The notes: generated from the sequence alone by a model not told the origin. A stretch of DNA of 64,000 nt from Paenibacillus sp. 1011MAR3C5 (GCF_003591485.1 NZ_QZCF01000004.1:186001-250000); one strand, 5' to 3'; counted from the stretch's first letter, positions 34,387 through 43,658 are shown. Program-made: numbers and translations.

Positions 34387-35583
34387 GTGAAAAGCAAGAT
34401 GGCGGTATGGCTGGAGCTGTTAGGGGTATCGACAAAACTCGGTTTGACTTCCTTCGGCGGGCCTATTGCCCACTTAGGTTATTTTCATGATGAATATGTG
34501 CGCCGTCGGAAGTGGCTTGGCGAGCAGGAATATGCGGAGCTGGTTGCGTTATGCCAGTTCCTTCCCGGCCCAGCAAGCAGCCAGGTCGGTATTGGTATCG
34601 GGCTGAAGCGGGGAGGGCTGCTTGGCGGGGTACTGTCGTTTATCGGTTTTACGTGGCCCTCTGTACTAGCCCTGATGCTCTTCGGATGGTATATGCAAGC
34701 ATCGGGAATGGACGGGAGCGGATGGCTGCACGGGCTGAAGCTTGTGGCGGTTGCGATTGTTGCTCATGCCATCGTGGGTATGGGTCAGAAGCTGGCCTCG
34801 GGGCGGCTGCTGGCTACGATAGCTGCCGCGTCGGCGTCTTCAGCCTTGATCTGGCCGACTGCCTATACCCAGATCGCTATTATTGCAGTGGCAGGAGCAG
34901 CAGGAATATGGTTATGCCGGAATCATCCGGACGAAGCCGGAGCGATGAAGCAGGGAGAAGCGGCGCTGGGGCATCGCACGACGCTATCGCGTCGCTTCGG
35001 CTTTGTTTGCCTAACGCTATTCGCTTGCTTGCTGGTTGTTCTGCCCTTGCTGCGGGATTCGGGGAGTATGATGGCGATGGCCGACAGCTTCTATCGCTCG
35101 GGCTCTCTCGTATTCGGGGGCGGGCATGTCGTTCTCCCGCTGCTGGAGGATGAGATAGCGGGCCGGGGCTGGGTAAACGCCGAGCAGTTTCTGGCCGGAT
35201 ACGGCGCGGCGCAAGCTGTGCCAGGGCCGCTCTTTACGTTCGCGGCTTATCTTGGGGCCGTCATGGCAGGCCCCCTAGGCGCGGCAATGGCTACGATCGC
35301 GATCTTCCTGCCTGCTTTCTTGCTGGTCGCGGGCGTGCTTCCCTTCTGGGATACGCTGCGGGGGATCCCGCTGGCACGCCGGGCGCTTGCCGGCATTAAT
35401 GCCGCAGTCGTCGGCCTGCTGTTTGCCGCGTTTTATGACCCGATCTGGACGAGCGCCATAGGCTCTCCGCAGGACGTTGCCTTCGCCGCGATCCTGTTTG
35501 TACTGCTTTCCTATTGGAAGCTGCCGCCATGGATAATTGTCGTGCTGGGCGCCGCTGGCGGAGCGCTTGGAGTTGGGGGATAG
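34387..35583 (+). CDS. chrA: Chromate transporter ChrA (CHR family, two-domain)
   Basis: A 398-residue membrane protein with two homologous CHR halves. The first carries FGGPIAHLGYFHDEYV and QFLPGPASSQVG; the second has FGGGHVVLPLLEDE and AVPGPLFTFAAYLGA. This long form exports chromate in studied bacteria, while some relatives influence sulfate or osmotic balance. Translation starts at a GTG (34387) preceded by GGGAGG; the next ATG is too distant. It is monocistronic and convergent with the broken arsB, so this patch once held two oxyanion efflux genes. No chrB regulator is present. Confidence 0.92.
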   Translation: MKSKMAVWLELLGVSTKLGLTSFGGPIAHLGYFHDEYVRRRKWLGEQEYAELVALCQFLPGPASSQVGIGIGLKRGGLLGGVLSFIGFTWPSVLALMLFGWYMQASGMDGSGWLHGLKLVAVAIVAHAIVGMGQKLASGRLLATIAAASASSALIWPTAYTQIAIIAVAGAAGIWLCRNHPDEAGAMKQGEAALGHRTTLSRRFGFVCLTLFACLLVVLPLLRDSGSMMAMADSFYRSGSLVFGGGHVVLPLLEDEIAGRGWVNAEQFLAGYGAAQAVPGPLFTFAAYLGAVMAGPLGAAMATIAIFLPAFLLVAGVLPFWDTLRGIPLARRALAGINAAVVGLLFAAFYDPIWTSAIGSPQDVAFAAILFVLLSYWKLPPWIIVVLGAAGGALGVGG

Positions 35584-35698
35584 CGGTCAATAGAGAGCCG
35601 ATCCGAGCAGCACGCTCCCAGTGATTGCTACGTTAGGCAAGGCACAAAATGGACGGGGTAGTTTAAGAGCAGGGCCAGGCTTTCATGCATCAATTACA

Positions 35699-35742
35699 AA
35701 AGGTATCTCTTTAAGGGCAGGCGCCACTTTAGAGATACCTTT
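35699..35742. terminator. Bidirectional terminator between chrA and the arsB remnant
   Basis: A perfect 12-bp stem, AAAGGTATCTCT (35699-35710) with AGAGATACCTTT (35731-35742). A/T-rich flanks on both sides let it serve both converging units. Confidence 0.75.
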
Positions 35743-35764
35743 CTCTTATCTATTTTGTCACAAA

Positions 35765-36625
35765 TTAGTGGATGGAAAAAAGCAACAAATATAAGCCCAG
35801 CAGCGTTAGGAATAAGACGGGCAGCGTCAGGATGAGTCCGACCTTGAAATAGTAGCCCCATGTAATCCGCATCCCTTTCCTGGACAAGACATGGAGCCAT
35901 AAGAGCGTCGCCAGCGATCCGATGGGAGTCATCTTGGGACCCAGGTCGGAACCGATGACATTGGCGTAAATCATAGCTTCCCGCAGCGTGCCTTCGGCGG
36001 AGACACCCTCAATCGCAAGCACGTTGATCATGACCGTCGGCAGGTTGTTCATGATCGAGGAGAGGAACGCGGCGCAGAAGCCGACGACCATTGTAGCGGC
36101 GAACAAGCCTTGATCGACAGCCCACTGGAACACCAGACCAAGCTGGTCGGTCAACCCGACGTTGCGAAGGCCGTAGACTACAACATACATACCGACGGAG
36201 AAGACTACGATGGACCATGGCGCTCTAACGAGCACCTCGCGCGTACGGACCATTTCGCTCTTGCGCGCGGTGATCAGCAGCACAAATGCGGCTGGCATAC
36301 GCCATAAATCCGATCCCGAAGAAGTCAGCCGACAAGATATTGACCAAGTTACTGATGACTAGCGGGAGTGAGGCCGTATCCGAGATGAATCCGCCAGCCA
36401 TAACAAAGGGCAGTACCATCCGTTCATCGAATTGCAGCGCTCTAACCATAGCCAGCACGATCGGCGTCAGAATAAGCACAGCTCCGTCATTGGCGAAGAA
36501 GATGGATACGCCTGCTCCCAGCAGAAGGGCGATTGCAGCGCCGCCTGCTGCCGAATAGCCAATCCCTTCGGTTGCCATATCACAAATGTTATAGTAAATA
36601 CAAAAATACCTAGTGCGAGCAGCAT
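35765..36625 (-). pseudogene. arsB: Broken arsB (arsenite efflux pump)
   Basis: Conserved ArsB blocks appear in order but in different frames. An N-terminus in one frame (from 36625: TFVIWQPKG) is followed by [15 protein letters not shown] fused directly to [17 protein letters not shown] in another. [15 protein letters not shown] and SADFFGIGF then precede a second frame change near 36295, after which [29 protein letters not shown] and [18 protein letters not shown] run to the stop. About 430 residues are expected, but only some 285 codons of material remain. At least two internal deletions and two frame breaks are implied. No arsR or arsC is nearby. The product should be non-functional. Confidence 0.85.
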
Positions 36626-36783
36626 GCAGCGATAGCCTCCCCGAATCTCAACGACTCATTATAGCGGGCCGCAATCGGGATTGACAACACATCTATCCAA
36701 TTCCCGCCATGCGTGGTATAAATGGTAGTGACATTATTCGACATCCACACATTATTAGGTGAAAAGAGGCTTGCAGGACGACT

Positions 36784-37941
36784 ATGAATCCCGAATTAAA
36801 CACTTCTTCGCAGACAAATGAACGGCCTGCGCGAGCAAAAGCGCCATACGCCAAGCTTCGAAAGGCAAGATATGGATATTACGGCATTGCATTTGCGTTA
36901 CTTTTTTTCATTGTGGCACAGTTTGCGGCAAGCTATATGGTGAAGCTGGATACCGTATATAAGCACAGGCTGAACTATGATATGTTCCTTGCAGACTCCA
37001 AGGTGATGGGCATCGCGGTCGAAGAACTTGCCCGCCATATTAAGGACGAGGGCTTGACTGACTATGCGATTCTGATCGGCAACTCCGTCGCTTGGGGCAC
37101 GAATGAAAGCTCGGAGCATTCCTTGGGGAGATACTTGTCCGATTCTGCCACTGCGGATGGAGACGGCAAGCTGCAGGCGGTATTCAATCTGTCGGCGCCT
37201 TCGATGATGGCGGGCGACGCATTAACGCTGCTTCTTATGCTGGACGAGCATGGCATTAAGACGGATAACGTCATGATCGGACTGACCTACTCCTCGTTTG
37301 TAGGGGGGAATCCCGGGGTACGGAAGGTATTTTGGCTGGGTGATGATTTGAAAAGAGAAGATTCGGCTACATTCGAGAAGGTGCTGCCGCATCTGGAAGC
37401 GGCCGGCTACAAGCATATGACGGGCTGGAAGGAAACCGAGCATAACGCGATCGCCGCCCTCTCGGATTGGGTGCCGGTTATCAAATATAAGACCGTTATT
37501 CCGGAAGCCATTAAGCAAATGGGCAAGGAAAGCGACGTGATGGGCGACCCGCGCGCATGGAACGAAAAGCAATTTTCGGAGAAATGGATTACATCGCCGC
37601 AATATTTGAATTTCTTTAATCCGGAGCCGTTCGATATGACGGAGAACAATTGGAGCGTCTACTTCATGAACCGGATCGCCGAGCATCAGCAAGGGAAGCG
37701 GCTGCTTGTATTTGTCGCCGGAAGCAACGGCGAGCTGTCCAAGAAGGAAGTTGTGCATCCCGGCTATGTGGCCAATATGGAAAAAATCGATTCTTATCTA
37801 TCGGAGCTTGGCGCGGAATATGTCATGCTGCAGGATCGTATTGAACCGGACTTATTTACTGATCATGTTCATCTGACCAAAGAAGGCAATCAACTGCTTG
37901 CCCGTATCATTTGGGACGCCTGGACGGGCAAGGAGGCCTAA
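36784..37941 (+). CDS. SGNH-type protein of an exopolysaccharide O-acetylation pair
   Basis: A 385-residue protein with one membrane anchor (about residues 32-52) and an extracytoplasmic SGNH/GDSL-like domain. GNSVAWG contains the probable nucleophile Ser101, and DHVHLT carries Asp360 and His363. It resembles AlgJ/AlgX- and DltD-like partners of MBOAT acyltransferases. The MBOAT gene starts 2 bp after its stop, so the two act together: MBOAT moves the acyl group across the membrane and this protein places it on a polymer. No polysaccharide synthase genes flank the pair, so the acceptor is unknown. Confidence 0.85.
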   Translation: MNPELNTSSQTNERPARAKAPYAKLRKARYGYYGIAFALLFFIVAQFAASYMVKLDTVYKHRLNYDMFLADSKVMGIAVEELARHIKDEGLTDYAILIGNSVAWGTNESSEHSLGRYLSDSATADGDGKLQAVFNLSAPSMMAGDALTLLLMLDEHGIKTDNVMIGLTYSSFVGGNPGVRKVFWLGDDLKREDSATFEKVLPHLEAAGYKHMTGWKETEHNAIAALSDWVPVIKYKTVIPEAIKQMGKESDVMGDPRAWNEKQFSEKWITSPQYLNFFNPEPFDMTENNWSVYFMNRIAEHQQGKRLLVFVAGSNGELSKKEVVHPGYVANMEKIDSYLSELGAEYVMLQDRIEPDLFTDHVHLTKEGNQLLARIIWDAWTGKEA

Positions 37942-37943
37942 TC

Positions 37944-39377
37944 ATGTTATTTAATTCACCTACATTTCTATTATTCCTGGCCGTCGTCTTTGGTTTGTAT
38001 TATGCGATTCCTCGCGGAAGAATGATCATTCTCGCGTTGGCGAATGCGGCATTCTATGCCTATGCGGGAGTTGGCTACTTCCTGTTGTTCGGCGCAATCG
38101 TTGCGTCTGTGTACTTTATCTCCAAGGGTTTGCAGGGGCCACGGGGCAAGCTGGCGCTTGGCCTCGGACTAGCGGTCGTACTAAGTAACCTGCTGTTCTT
38201 CAAATATTCTATGTTCCTGCTGGAGAATATCGAGAGCATGCTGGGAATGACCTTCTCGCTGCAAGGAACGGCGTTCGACGACCGCAGCATTGCGCTGCCG
38301 ATCGGGATATCCTTCTACTCGTTCCAGCTCATTGCTTATCTCGTAGATGTACATAGAGGACAGCTGAAGCCCAGCCGCTCGCTATTGGAGTTTTGGGTTT
38401 TTATTTCCCTGTTCGCGCATTCGGCGGCAGGTCCGATTCTGCGGGGCAACGACTTTATTCCGCAGCTGCGCAAGATCAGCACCATCTTGTTCCGCGCGCC
38501 GCGCGTAAAGCTGGGACTGGCGTTTATTCTGCTCGGCTTGTTCAAGAAAGTGATGATCGTTGAGCAGATCGCGCCGTATGTGAACGACTACTTTTCCAAG
38601 GCGCAGACGCTTAGCGGCGTCGAGTCCTGGATCGCTTCCTACCTATTCGCGTTCCAGATATACTTTGACTTCTCGGCTTACAGCGAGATGGCGGTCGGCA
38701 TTGGCTTCCTGCTTGGCTTGCGCCTCGATCTGAACTTCAAGACGCCTTACCTAAGCGCGAATCCGGCAGATTTCTGGAGAAGATGGCATATTACGCTGTC
38801 CCAATGGATTCGTGACTATATCTTTATCCCGCTCGGCGGCTCGCGTGTGGCGAATTGGCGGATTTATGCCAATCTCATTGCCGCGATGACAATATCCGGC
38901 ATCTGGCATGGCGCGGCTTGGACATTCATCATCTGGGGCTTGTACCACGGCTTGCTGTCGGCAGGGCATCGGATGTATGCCAAGGGCATTGCGCGCCTCG
39001 GATGGAAGAATGCGCTCAATAACCGGATTTACAAAGTATTTGCAGTATTTGTATTCTTCCATCTGACGGTCGTCGGCTGGGTATTCTTCCGTGCGAATAG
39101 CTGGTCTGACGCTATCTACATGCTCAAGAAGATGACGATGCTGGACGGCATTCAATTCACGAAGCAGCATCTGCTGCTGCTCGCGGTAGCGGCGGGACTG
39201 TATCTGCTTCACATCATCGAATATATCGTCGTATCCCGATTCCAGAGATGGTCGCTGGCATGGCAGTTCAACGTGCCTTCCATCATACGTGGCGCGGTTT
39301 ATGCGGTTATTGCCATTGTGCTGCTCTTCTTGCTGATGAAGGGCGAATCAAGCAGCTTTATTTACTTCCAGTTCTAG
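37944..39377 (+). CDS. MBOAT-family O-acyltransferase (AlgI/DltB-like)
   Basis: A 477-residue polytopic protein from the ATG at 37944 (AAGGAGG nine bases upstream, overlapping the preceding gene's end). It contains the MBOAT hallmarks RRWHITLSQWIRDYIFIPLG and ISGIWHGAAW with the invariant His322. The AlgI subgroup transfers acetyl groups across the membrane for alginate, peptidoglycan or other wall polymers; DltB transfers D-alanine to teichoic acid. With no dltA/dltC-like genes nearby, acetylation is favoured over D-alanylation. Confidence 0.92.
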   Translation: MLFNSPTFLLFLAVVFGLYYAIPRGRMIILALANAAFYAYAGVGYFLLFGAIVASVYFISKGLQGPRGKLALGLGLAVVLSNLLFFKYSMFLLENIESMLGMTFSLQGTAFDDRSIALPIGISFYSFQLIAYLVDVHRGQLKPSRSLLEFWVFISLFAHSAAGPILRGNDFIPQLRKISTILFRAPRVKLGLAFILLGLFKKVMIVEQIAPYVNDYFSKAQTLSGVESWIASYLFAFQIYFDFSAYSEMAVGIGFLLGLRLDLNFKTPYLSANPADFWRRWHITLSQWIRDYIFIPLGGSRVANWRIYANLIAAMTISGIWHGAAWTFIIWGLYHGLLSAGHRMYAKGIARLGWKNALNNRIYKVFAVFVFFHLTVVGWVFFRANSWSDAIYMLKKMTMLDGIQFTKQHLLLLAVAAGLYLLHIIEYIVVSRFQRWSLAWQFNVPSIIRGAVYAVIAIVLLFLLMKGESSSFIYFQF

Positions 39378-39468
39378 CAGTTTCCATAAATTGCTCTTTC
39401 TTAGGTATAGATCTCCCTTGATATGAAAAACTAGAGAGTGGGGGCAACCTAGGAAAGGAGCGAAGCCG

Positions 39469-39642
39469 ATGGAATTCACACTTGGCGCGGACGAAGTCGT
39501 TCGCCGGATTAAGCAGCTGCAATCGAGCGGAGGGTCTACCAGCAAGAAGCAGGTGAAGCAGAGTGATCCTGAGTTAATGCGGAATGCGCTGTTCTATTTT
39601 CCTAGCTGGGATCATGCCTTGAAGAATGCGGATCAGCTGTAA
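39469..39642 (+). CDS. Small protein of unknown function (57 residues)
   Basis: An ATG at 39469 with a strong AGGAAAGGAG ribosome site at eight bases opens a 57-residue frame ending TAA at 39642. It begins MEFTLGADEVVRRIKQLQ and ends with an aromatic segment, ALFYFPSWDHALKNADQL. A terminator lies 45 bp after the stop. Composition is soluble and mixed-charge, with a predicted N-terminal helix. I do not recognise a family. The ribosome site, clean stop and terminator make a real gene likely. Confidence 0.65.
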   Translation: MEFTLGADEVVRRIKQLQSSGGSTSKKQVKQSDPELMRNALFYFPSWDHALKNADQL

Positions 39643-39687
39643 CCCGCAGGGCCATTCGACAGATATAAATACGAGTTGAGATGATAG

Positions 39688-39728
39688 CCATGTCACCGCA
39701 GCCAAGCGCTGTGTTGACATGGTTTTTT
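39688..39728 (+). terminator. Terminator after the 57-residue gene
   Basis: CCATGTCA (39688-39695) pairs with TGACATGG (39715-39722), followed by T6. Confidence 0.85.
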
Positions 39729-39829
39729 GTATTTTTTGACTATAATCAAATGAAGATTGGCGCTTTGCGCTTGAATAGCGATACAATAATCGCTGTAGGC
39801 GAATGCGAAAGGGGAGGCTGAGTAAGCCT

Positions 39830-40642
39830 ATGAATATACAACAATTGCCGTTAACTGTATCGGGAATGGCTAGGGACTTCCAGTCGCTAGGTGTGGGAGC
39901 GGGCATGTCACTAATCGTTCACGCTTCTTTGAAGTCGACGAATCGCTGGATTGTAGGAGGTCCTTCCGCCGTGGTACTTGCGCTGGAGCATGCGTTGGGA
40001 CCGCAAGGCACGCTGGTCATGCCGACGCATACGTCGGATCTATCGGAGCCCTCGGATTGGCAGAATCCGCCCGTGCCGGAATCGTGGTGGCCTATTATCC
40101 GGGAGGAGATGCCGCCGTTCGAAGCGCATCTGACGCCTTCCAGGCATATGGGCAGTATGGCAGAATGCTTCCGCAAGCAGGAGGGAACGCTGAGAAGCTC
40201 GCATCCGCAAGTGTCGTTCGCCGCTCGCGGTCAGCATGCACGCCGAATAACAGAGAATCATGCCTTAACGGATAGTTTGGGCGAGCAATCGCCGCTGGCC
40301 AGACTATATGAGCTGGACGGGTGGGTCATGCTGCTGGGCGTAGGCTACAATCGGAATACCTCCCTGCACTTGTCGGAGCATAGAGGAGAGTATGCGATCA
40401 AGCAACACCGCCAGCAAGGAGCGCCATGTCTCGTGAATGGTCAGCGCGAATGGACCGTATATCAGGATCTGGATTATGATTCAGGCGACTTTGATATCAT
40501 CGGAGAAGCGTTCGAGCAGGAATATGGCGAAGCGGTTCGTGTAGGGAAAGTTGGAGATGCGGACGTGCGGCTTATGCCGATTCGCAGCTTGGTTGAGTTT
40601 GGCGTCAATTGGATAGAGAAGCATCGCAACATTAAGAGCTGA
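39830..40642 (+). CDS. AAC(3)-family N-acetyltransferase (YokD-like)
   Basis: About 270 residues covering the aminoglycoside 3-N-acetyltransferase fold. LIVHASLKSTNRWIVGGPSA forms the acetyl-CoA region, TLVMPTHTSDLSEPSDWQNP follows, and PSRHMGSMAECFRK and RSSHPQVSFAARG complete the family pattern. Chromosomal relatives such as Bacillus YokD are common and not all give resistance, so an antibiotic role is not established. The ATG at 39830 lies 12 bases after AAAGGGGAGG; an ATG at 39803 precedes that site and lacks its own. The 3' end overlaps the convergent stalk-domain gene by 11 bp. Confidence 0.85.
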   Translation: MNIQQLPLTVSGMARDFQSLGVGAGMSLIVHASLKSTNRWIVGGPSAVVLALEHALGPQGTLVMPTHTSDLSEPSDWQNPPVPESWWPIIREEMPPFEAHLTPSRHMGSMAECFRKQEGTLRSSHPQVSFAARGQHARRITENHALTDSLGEQSPLARLYELDGWVMLLGVGYNRNTSLHLSEHRGEYAIKQHRQQGAPCLVNGQREWTVYQDLDYDSGDFDIIGEAFEQEYGEAVRVGKVGDADVRLMPIRSLVEFGVNWIEKHRNIKS

Positions 40643-41033
40643 TGAAGGTAAGCGCAGCCAGCTTCGCGAACTGATCTGCGCTTATATAGATAAGCCTGTT
40701 CTCCATGTAGTAGTCTCCAGGGGCTTCATAGCCGTTCTGGAGGACGCTTCCGCTCTTCAGCAGGAGGGAAAAATTCGCGCCGTCTACGGTCAGATCGATG
40801 GTATCGGTTTCTCGGTTATAGGTCAGTTGGCCGCTGTATTCATTCACCAGCTCATGGAGCGGCGTGTAGGCAGCGCTCTTCGCGGATGCCAGCTTGAATG
40901 CGGACTGAGAATGGGCGGATAGAACCGGCGCTACGATAGACGCTTGCTCCGGTGCAGGGGGGCTCGCTAGTGCGCCGTACAGCGTGACGGCAGCCACTAG
41001 CATCAGGATCGTGTTACGGAATGGCAGTTTCAT
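40632..41033 (-). CDS. Secreted stalk-domain (copper amine oxidase N-terminal-like) protein
   Basis: A 133-residue exported protein with an N-terminal signal or anchor (MKLPFRNTILMLVAAVTLYG) and a single stalk-like module: YTPLHELVNEYSGQLTYNRE, then DTIDLTVDGANFSLLLKSGS and NRLIYISADQFAKL. This module is common in Paenibacillus surface proteins, usually repeated or attached to enzymes; here it is alone. GAGGAGGAG precedes the ATG. It probably has an adhesive or structural role in the wall, but no enzyme is attached and no function can be assigned. Confidence 0.75.
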   Translation of the reverse strand: MKLPFRNTILMLVAAVTLYGALASPPAPEQASIVAPVLSAHSQSAFKLASAKSAAYTPLHELVNEYSGQLTYNRETDTIDLTVDGANFSLLLKSGSVLQNGYEAPGDYYMENRLIYISADQFAKLAALTFISS

Positions 41034-41146
41034 CGCTTACTCCTCCTCATCACGGTTATCGGATCAGGTTCAGTGTAGCGAATGAATGTGAAGGGAATGT
41101 CAAGGCGATATGAAGGTTTGTTAAAATCGCCAGCGGTCCCTAGATA

Positions 41147-41194
41147 GAAAAAAGAACCGAAGACTGGCGCAAGAGCGGCCGTTTTCGGTTCTTT
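41147..41194 (-). terminator. Terminator of the M23-bactofilin operon (minus strand)
   Basis: AAAGAACCGAAGAC (41151-41164) pairs with GTTTTCGGTTCTTT (41181-41194). Read on the minus strand the hairpin is followed by TTTTTT. Confidence 0.82.
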
Positions 41195-41196
41195 CA

Positions 41197-41610
41197 TTAT
41201 GAGGTTGCTTTTAGTTCCTTCTGGGATTGGGCTGCAGTCGCAGGAGAGGCTGCCATCTTGCTGCTGCCGTTGAATACGCCGCCGGATTCTATAATAAGCG
41301 ATTGAGCCGTAATATTGCCGTTCAAGATACCTGTGGCGCAGATCGTGAGCTTGCCTCTTGCTTCGACATCGCCGTTCAGCTGTCCGGCAAGCACCAGGTC
41401 ACGAGCTGTAATGTTCGAGTTGGCTACACCGTTTTCTCCTACGATCACATCCCCACTCGAGATAATGTCACCGATGATGCTGCCTTCAATGCGGATGCTG
41501 GCTTCGGATTTAATTTTGCCTTCGAAGATGGTGCCTTCGCCAATTAGCGTATCCGTCGTATCCGGATTGATTTTTCCGCTTCCCGATTTGCTGCTTTTGA
41601 ACATGGTCAC
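41197..41610 (-). CDS. Bactofilin-family cytoskeletal protein
   Basis: A 137-residue polymer-forming bactofilin: a disordered N-terminal tail, then the repeating beta-helix with hydrophobic spacing (TLIGEGTIFEGKIKSE, RIEGSIIGDIISSGDVIVGE, ARDLVLAGQLNGDVEARG, NGNITAQSLIIESGGVF). Bactofilins assemble filaments at the membrane and localise wall enzymes. The GTG start at 41610 shares four bases (GTGA) with the stop of the upstream M23 peptidase gene, so the two are translationally coupled. This is the classic bactofilin-LytM pairing for local wall remodelling. Confidence 0.93.
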   Translation of the reverse strand: MTMFKSSKSGSGKINPDTTDTLIGEGTIFEGKIKSEASIRIEGSIIGDIISSGDVIVGENGVANSNITARDLVLAGQLNGDVEARGKLTICATGILNGNITAQSLIIESGGVFNGSSKMAASPATAAQSQKELKATS

Positions 41611-42584
41611 TTTTCCTCTCTGTCTTCTTGTAGATAGGGCATAGGATCGACATGCTCGCCGCCTACGATTACCTCGTAATGAAGATGGGGCCCTGTGCTT
41701 CGGCCCGTGTTGCCAAGCTCGCCGATCAGATCACCTTTCTTCACCTTGTCGCCAACCTCGACCAGCCGCTTGTTCAGATGCAGATAACGGGTCTCAATGC
41801 TGCGTCCATGGTCGATTATGATGTTGTTGCCATGGGGATACGATCTCTCTGACAAGGTTATCACGCCGTCTGCCGCAGCATAGATCGGATCTCCGCGATT
41901 GCCGCCCAGATCCAGACCTGAATGCACGGCTGCCCGTCCCGTGAACGGATCGCGGCGCACGCCGAAGGTGGACGTGATTTTGCGGGAATCGGCCGGCCAT
42001 ATTGTTGGCGTAATTTCCAGTATGCGCTGGTGCTTCAGGAGCGCTTCCTTCGTTGCTTCCAGACTTGGCTTCAGCTCGTCCATCTGCGAGGACATCGTGG
42101 ACAGATCCTGGAGCGTCTCCGCTGCAAGAGAATCATCCGCATTGGCGGGCAACAAAAGCTCTTCGCCGCCTTGGCCGCCTTCCTCCATGGTTACGCCGGA
42201 TGAGATCCGCACCTCAGTCTCTTGAATGCCCGCAATCTCCTTCAACTGCAGCTCAAGCTCGGTAATTTCGGACATTTTGCTCTCGACATGCTTCGCTTGA
42301 GCGGACAAGGCGGATACGTCGGCCTCCAGCGCCGCGATTAGATCCTCTCGTTCCTTCAACTGCTCCTCATAACCCGACTCGGAGAGGGACAGCTGATGCA
42401 ACACATTGTTGAGATGGCTGGCCTTTCCCGAAAATAATACGATGAACAGGGCTGCGCAAATCGCCAGCAGTATAATAAGGGCGGGTATGAGTACGATGAT
42501 AAGTCCAGGCACGCTGTAGCGCTGGACAGATTGATTCGCGTCCGGTATGACGACGAACGTGAATCGCTTCGACATCCACTTCAT
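41607..42584 (-). CDS. Membrane-anchored M23 (LytM) family peptidase
   Basis: A 325-residue protein with a short cytoplasmic tail, one transmembrane helix (about 25-52), an extracellular coiled coil (about 60-120 and 145-180) and a C-terminal M23 domain. The zinc ligands are visible: His221 and Asp225 in HSGLDLGG, and His300-Leu-His302. An intact site predicts endopeptidase activity on peptidoglycan cross-links. GGAGG precedes the ATG. Its cotranscribed bactofilin may recruit it through the N-terminal tail. Similar pairs affect cell shape, motility or sporulation. Confidence 0.92.
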   Translation of the reverse strand: MKWMSKRFTFVVIPDANQSVQRYSVPGLIIVLIPALIILLAICAALFIVLFSGKASHLNNVLHQLSLSESGYEEQLKEREDLIAALEADVSALSAQAKHVESKMSEITELELQLKEIAGIQETEVRISSGVTMEEGGQGGEELLLPANADDSLAAETLQDLSTMSSQMDELKPSLEATKEALLKHQRILEITPTIWPADSRKITSTFGVRRDPFTGRAAVHSGLDLGGNRGDPIYAAADGVITLSERSYPHGNNIIIDHGRSIETRYLHLNKRLVEVGDKVKKGDLIGELGNTGRSTGPHLHYEVIVGGEHVDPMPYLQEDREEK

Positions 42585-42827
42585 GTTTTTCCTCCTACAT
42601 TTTCCAATACGTCTTCAACTTCCTCCTATTCGACATAACCCCAAAAAACCCTTTATTTCGAGCCGATATGCCGCAGATTTATCGGAATGTCGGAAAATAG
42701 GGAGGCTTCTATGACTTTTGACGATATTTACGCCAGGCTCGCCGCATGATACGCTAGTTGAAAAAGAAGCCTCGCTGCGGTATTGGAATCAGATGGGAAC
42801 AGGGGCAGGGACAGGAGCGAGACAAAC

Positions 42828-43655
42828 ATGCTGAAGTGGGATGGGCATACGCATACCAGGTTTTGTTATCATGGCAGCGATGCGGCGCAGGAGCTGTATC
42901 TGAATCGGGCGATTGAGCTTGGATTTGAGCGTTACACGATTAGCGAGCATCCTCCGTTGCCGCAAGGATGGATTGCCGATCATGACATATGGGACGAGCT
43001 AGCGATGCCGGAGGAAGAGCTTTCGCTTTACATGGCCTATGTACAAGAGATGAAACGGGCCTATGAAGGCAAGATTGAGGTAGCAGCCGGGCTGGAATTC
43101 GACTATTTGCCGGGAAGATTGGACTATACGGAGCGCATGCTGGACAGATGGCAGGATGAGCTGGAGGATGTCGTCTATTCGGTGCACTACTTGCCAGGAA
43201 GAGACGGAATGCGCTGCATCGATTTCAAAGCGGAGCACTTCGAGGAGCAGCTGCTGTCGTATTATGGCTCCATGGAGCGGGTTGTGAATGAATATTATGA
43301 CCATGTCGAAGCTGCGATTGAATGGGCGGGGAGATTCCCGATGCGCAAGCGGATCGGCCATATTAATCTGATCGAGAAGTTCCATCAGGCACTTCCAGAG
43401 ATTGACGAGAGCCTCATTCGCAGCCGCTTGGAAGGGATGCTGCCGCTGCTGGTGAAATCCGGCGTTGGCGTAGACGTCAACACGGCTGGGATGCGAGTGG
43501 CAACCTGCGGCAAGCCGTATGTGCCGGAGTGGTTCCTGGCGGAATGCGTGAAGCTGGGTATTCCATGCGTATATGGATCCGATTCGCATAAGCCGGAGCA
43601 GGTCGGCTTCGGATGGGACTGGTTCGAGAAGCAGATGTCGGGGAGAGAAGGCTAG
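42828..43655 (+). CDS. PHP-domain histidinol-phosphatase (HisJ/HisK-like)
   Basis: A 275-residue protein from the ATG at 42828 (AGGAG upstream). The PHP metal site begins with His7 and His9 in DGHTHTRFCYH and continues with EH in SEHPP, GLEFDYLPG, SVHYLPG and the C-terminal YGSDSHKP. Length matches Bacillus HisJ (268 residues). The expected reaction is histidinol phosphate to histidinol, though paralogues may act on other phosphates, and no his genes are adjacent. A GNAT gene starts 3 bp after its stop. The 240 bp before it hold only a loose 9-bp inverted repeat (42702-42710 and 42765-42773). Confidence 0.85.
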   Translation: MLKWDGHTHTRFCYHGSDAAQELYLNRAIELGFERYTISEHPPLPQGWIADHDIWDELAMPEEELSLYMAYVQEMKRAYEGKIEVAAGLEFDYLPGRLDYTERMLDRWQDELEDVVYSVHYLPGRDGMRCIDFKAEHFEEQLLSYYGSMERVVNEYYDHVEAAIEWAGRFPMRKRIGHINLIEKFHQALPEIDESLIRSRLEGMLPLLVKSGVGVDVNTAGMRVATCGKPYVPEWFLAECVKLGIPCVYGSDSHKPEQVGFGWDWFEKQMSGREG

Positions 43656-43658
43656 AGC

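Noticed and set aside
39830..40642. Acquired aminoglycoside resistance gene
   Set aside because: The protein belongs to the AAC(3) fold but resembles chromosomal YokD-type members, has native base composition, and is not linked to any mobile element.
42702..42773. Terminator formed by GAGGCTTCT and AGAAGCCTC
   Set aside because: The 54-nt loop is large and no T-run follows. Chance pairing is likely.
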